A DNA stretch of 64,000 bases from Pisaster brevispinus (Eukaryota; Echinodermata; Asteroidea; Forcipulatida; Asteriidae). The notes beneath the pieces are model-generated. The model was not told the origin of the DNA, made no database searches, and saw nothing but the letters and a program-made list of their open reading frames with translations. The stretch is taken from NCBI GenBank assembly GCA_023634235.1, contig JAMKCF010000013.1, positions 4,641,327-4,705,326 of the forward strand. Direction: 5' to 3'. Of the stretch, positions 60,899 through 64,000 are shown one piece after another (the first letter of the stretch is position 1; every line of letters begins with the position of its first letter). A program made the translations under genes and the position numbers.

Positions 60899-61088
60899 GG
60901 GCCGGATTTCATACAGCTGCTTAGTCGGAAAATATTGCTTAACAACTTTCTGCTGAGAAAGCGCAAGCAGGATACCAGTCACAGATGGTACATGTGACAT
61001 AGTATTTTGGCTGGTAACCTTGTTCTGGTAATCATAAATGTGTTGTGCTTTGCTACTTTGAATTCTTAAGCAGCATGAAATTGGGCCC
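60899..61088. mobile_element. GGGCCC-ended palindromic MITE
   Basis: Left end GGGCCGGATTTCATACAGCTGC, right end AAGCAGCATGAAATTGGGCCC, with the shared CAGGATACCAGTCACA and GGCTGGTAACCTTGTTCTGG interior. In the GAIN intron. Confidence 0.6.
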
Positions 61089-62249
61089 TAGCACTGGTTT
61101 TACATCGGTCCGGGGAAAAATTGTTACGATACCATTATTGGGTTTGTTTCTCTCTCTGTTTTTGTTTGCTGAACTTTTAAAGGAGGTTTGGTCTTGAAAA
61201 AATAAAGCACTGAATGGTCAGGCTTTGAGAATATGTTTTAGTGAGTAAGTAAGGTTTGCGGTGACACCATGTAAGAATCTCTTTTGTGAGTAGTGGTGGC
61301 TCTGAGAAGAGCTGGTTTCTGCTGGACGTTTTGATCAGTGTGCTCTGACCGTCTTCTGTTTTAGGAAAAACTCTAGACAGTCAGACTTGTTCAGGTGTTA
61401 GGTAACTGGCCCAATGCAAAAATTACTAGCGTTTTGAAAACGGCCATTGTGTCTTCTGGCCATTGTCTTCTTCATGATTGAATACACAAGGGGTGGGGTT
61501 GGAGGGGTGAGGGGTGGGGGCTGGGGGGTGTGCTCAATTTGGTTGAATCCCACACTTCCTGCTCGTAACACCCTAAAGATGGCAATAACTCACAACTGTC
61601 TACAAAACGTTCCCTCGTAGACACAGCAGACTAAATGGCTGGTGAGGCTGAATGACAGGGGGACATCCTGCTGACTCTTCAGAGGATTGCAGGACATGTG
61701 CTAGTTATCACTGGATATCCTCTGGGTACCAGACCAGGGAGATTAAAGATTTCCTTCTAGGGTACAGTCCCCAGCCAGATGTGTTATAACCAAAATAATC
61801 CACTGCAAACCAAACACTGGTGTTGTATCATTTTTGTTTCTAGGGGGTTTGCTCGAAGTCAGATTGGTTTTCCTTACAGAAACAAATTTAGCCCTGAACT
61901 CGCTTGAGATTCCCACCCACTCACATAGCATTCGTACTGGTTCCCACTAGTCCTTGAGTTTGAGAACTCTTCTGACGTCTTCCTCTCCGCAATGCTTCAT
62001 TGAAAGATTCCGCTGACATCGTCCTGCTTTCGACAGTTATGTTTTGATCAGTTTCATATTACGTTATGCCGAACCTTTATTTTCGTAGCTAGAAAGAGTG
62101 GCCAACCAGGCCAGACGCTGAGAGTGTAAATTTCTTGGGATTTTGGGCTGGTGAGAGATTTTCTGCTGAGAAACTTTACGTGTTGAGGAGCATTATGAAG
62201 TCAACTCCCAGAAATCTGATGAGGCCTGAAAGTTTTAGGCTAGGTCAAA

Positions 62250-62480
62250 ATTGGCGGTTGCGGCTACGGCCTGGTTGCCACAGTCATTCCACTCTCTGGG
62301 ACCCCGGTTCAATTCCTGCCTTGGGAACTATAAGGATTTGGTTTTCAGTCCCTACCTGATTGCATGGGTTTTCCCAGGAATAATTCTCTGGGGGTTTTCC
62401 TCCCACATCTAAAACTGATCCTTCTTTCCATGGGGGTTCTTGGCTAGTACCACGAGAAGACCACACCGGCTCTTTTCAGA
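62250..62480 (+). mobile_element. SINE-like retroposon with B-box
   Basis: CCTGGTTGCCACAGTCATTCC and CCCCGGTTCAATTCCTGCC look like tRNA-derived A- and B-box regions. They are followed by TTTTCAGTCCCTACCTGATTG, TGCATGGGTTTTCCCAGG and GGGTTTTCCTCCCACATC, a tail-like body without reading frame. Confidence 0.45.
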
Positions 62481-63596
62481 GCCAACACTCCCTCAAATGA
62501 GTTTTTATACATGGTTGTACCCGCAAGTTTACTATTTAGTATTGATAGTTGCTTCTTGGCTAGTACAGTTATTAAGTTCGCTTTTCTGAGAATCCTTGGC
62601 CTCACATTCAGAATTAATCAATGAAATGAAATGTGCAATGCCCATACATGTATGTAGCCCTTAGCTATAGACCGTCCAAGTCTTGCGCGTATTCGAACAG
62701 TTTTGGGACCACTTTTGTCCCACGCACTTTACCTTAATGTGTGAAGGAACTGAACTCTTGCACTGTAACGGGTCCCAATGTTTGAATCCACGCGAGACTT
62801 GCACGGTTTATAGCTGCAGCCAGCAGTTACACAACCCATGTTCAAAGGGAAATTATATCATTCCTCAATGTTGTATTTTTTTTCGAGAAAATGTGGGTTT
62901 GCGGGGTAGGAATTAAAATGAAATGTTGTTTCGATGACCTGTTTACAGTTGTCAGTCCTTGACTGCAGAGAAAAACGAGAGCAAATAGTTTCTGATTTTA
63001 AGCTGTCAGATAGACCTTGTTATAAACTCCACCTTAAAAACGATGGTCGGCCGACCATCGCTTCAAAGTGATACCAAATTACATTTAATTGAAATGAACA
63101 CCTTGCGAGAGCGAAACAATTTCACTGGATACTTGGGAGTAATATGTACTTTCGGTCATCAAGTTATTTTTGTAGTAACTTTGGAGGTACTTTTTTTTTT
63201 TGTAAGACAAAACTAAGACGGAAAATAGGACTGAGGCCAATTAAAACAGTTGATACCAGATACTTGCAGTGTTGGTATTTTCTGGAAACTGCTTTCGTTA
63301 GTTTCTGACAATCCAACCGCCAGTGCAGTATGTAAAACTTCTTTGAAATTCTGGGGGTAACAAAATCTTAATATCAGGCGTGACATTCTTCTTTCTTTAG
63401 TCTGATTTCTGAATGTTTTGCCCTTAGAAAAATCAGAAAAATTACAATTAAATATCCTGGAAAGTCTATTCAAGTCTACACCAATTATGTACATGTAGGT
63501 CAGCTCTTGTACACAATCAAATGTTCCTATTTTTTCCCCAAAGAACCAAATACCATGCCATGTCATATATGCTTCGATTTCATTTTCCTGACCTAG

Positions 63597-63780
63597 AACT
63601 ACGTCATGATCGGTAGCAGTGTCCTGCAGGAGTCCAACCTGGTGTCGTGGCAGGACCTACCAGGGTCAGAGAAGGCCAAGACGGCAACCGATCTACTGGC
63701 CTCAATTGAAGAGGTTGGTTTTGTGTTGGCCGACAATCTTGGGCCAGACGGCACTCTCACCAGTGAAGAAGTTAATGTTG
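63597..63780 (+). CDS. ADGRL: ADGRL exon: GAIN region, continued
   Basis: Acceptor TTTCATTTTCCTGACCTAG, donor GTTG|GTAAGT; 184 nt = 61 codons + 1. Reads NYVMIGSSVLQESNLVSWQD, then LPGSEKAKTATDLLASIEEV and GFVLADNLGP; the A..LL..IEE..FVLADN block is a strong latrophilin GAIN signature. Phase 0 at the start fits the previous exon directly (VTK-NYV). It is the last coding segment in the window; the open phase 1 end shows that the gene continues to the right. Confidence 0.92.
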
Positions 63781-64000
63781 GTAAGTTAACCTATCTATTT
63801 GCTAGATGCTAAATTTGCATCGGGGATAAAGAATATTAATTGGTTTTACCCATATGCCGATGTCTGTAAAACACTGTATACTCAGTACTTTTGCAGGTCC
63901 TGTGAAAAAAAAAGTCTACTGGCATATTACTCATAGGCATATTGCTTATTAATCCACATGCCTATTGTTGTGGCACCCGCTGCTAAACTATAGGGTTCAC
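63781..64000 (+). other. Start of the next ADGRL intron
   Basis: Begins GTAAGTTAAC; the acceptor lies beyond the window. Confidence 0.8.

Larger units (their letters stand above)
57624..63596 (+). other. ADGRL intron within the GAIN region
   Basis: 6 kb with MITE fragments (57665-57929, 60899-61088), a SINE-like element (59620), long poly-T (59290-59315), G-rich tracts (59600, 61490-61530) and a SINE-like element (62250). An acceptor-like site at 60655 leads into a stop after 11 codons in the needed phase. Confidence 0.7.
34072..63780 (+). other. ADGRL: Latrophilin-type adhesion GPCR gene, 5' part (runs off the right edge)
   Basis: Nine confident coding segments follow one another on the plus strand: signal peptide, SUEL/rhamnose-binding lectin, Thr-rich stalk, hormone receptor motif (HRM) and the start of the GAIN region. 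The order SUEL-HRM-GAIN is that of latrophilins (ADGRL in vertebrates, Cirl in fly, lat-1 in nematode), surface receptors whose lectin domain binds partner adhesion proteins. The olfactomedin domain of vertebrate latrophilins is absent, as in other invertebrate members; a Thr-rich exon takes its place. Exons were placed by AG/GT sites plus phase agreement: each junction joins without a stop, and with exon B the sum is 1231 nt. Introns run from 0.9 to 11 kb. The rest of GAIN, the GPS cleavage site, the seven helices and the tail are not in the window. A different SUEL-HRM adhesion GPCR cannot be fully excluded without the membrane part. Confidence 0.9.

Noticed and set aside
60650..60956. Possible extra GAIN exon after acceptor-like CTCCTGCACAG
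   Set aside because: In the required phase 0 it reads VVMGNIWDDIT then stops; the exons on either side already join in frame with continuous GAIN sequence.

Overview
The window is animal nuclear DNA: AT-rich, with long introns and many dispersed short repeats (tRNA-derived SINEs, MITE-like palindromic elements, a CR1/L2-like LINE fragment, microsatellites). There are no operons, ribosome binding sites or long open reading frames. The one confident gene and the repeat style suggest an invertebrate deuterostome. An echinoderm is the best guess, but this is inference and was not tested by any search.

Layout. Bases 1-33.5 kb hold no protein-coding exon that I can support. They are repeats and unique noncoding DNA, with one candidate untranslated exon near 5 kb. 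From about 34.07 kb to the right edge the window holds the 5' half of a single plus-strand gene, a latrophilin-type adhesion GPCR (ADGRL family). Its exons were found by domain content, splice sites and phase agreement: signal peptide (34072-34162), first half of a SUEL/rhamnose-binding lectin domain (35732-35957), second half of the lectin (two alternative exons, 40045-40154 and 41558-41670), Thr-rich stalk (44139-44339), two hormone-receptor-motif (HRM) exons (45268-45381, 56394-56506) and two exons starting the GAIN region (57435-57623, 63597-63780). The rest of GAIN, the GPS and the seven-helix domain must lie beyond the window. Every junction keeps frame; with exon B the visible coding sequence is 1231 nt (410 codons plus one base).

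Main finding. The second half of the lectin domain is present twice in tandem as exons A (110 nt) and B (113 nt). They are about 50% identical in protein, with all four cysteines, the same intron phases and good splice sites. Each alone keeps the frame; using both or neither shifts it. This is the signature of mutually exclusive exons, which would give one receptor two interchangeable ligand-binding faces. The pair sits among unusual tandem repeats, and a perfect 17-nt inverted repeat flanks exon B and could fold around it in the pre-mRNA.

Mobile DNA. A 3.0-kb element with perfect 29-bp terminal inverted repeats and a TTA target duplication (PIF/Harbinger-like, no recognisable transposase) lies in the HRM intron. 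Two ~476-bp near-identical elements with telomere-like CCCTAACC ends lie 11 kb apart. A MITE is nested inside a tRNA-Leu-like SINE. A roughly 195-bp MITE family with GGGCCCAATTTCATAGAGCTGC-type ends has at least seven copies.
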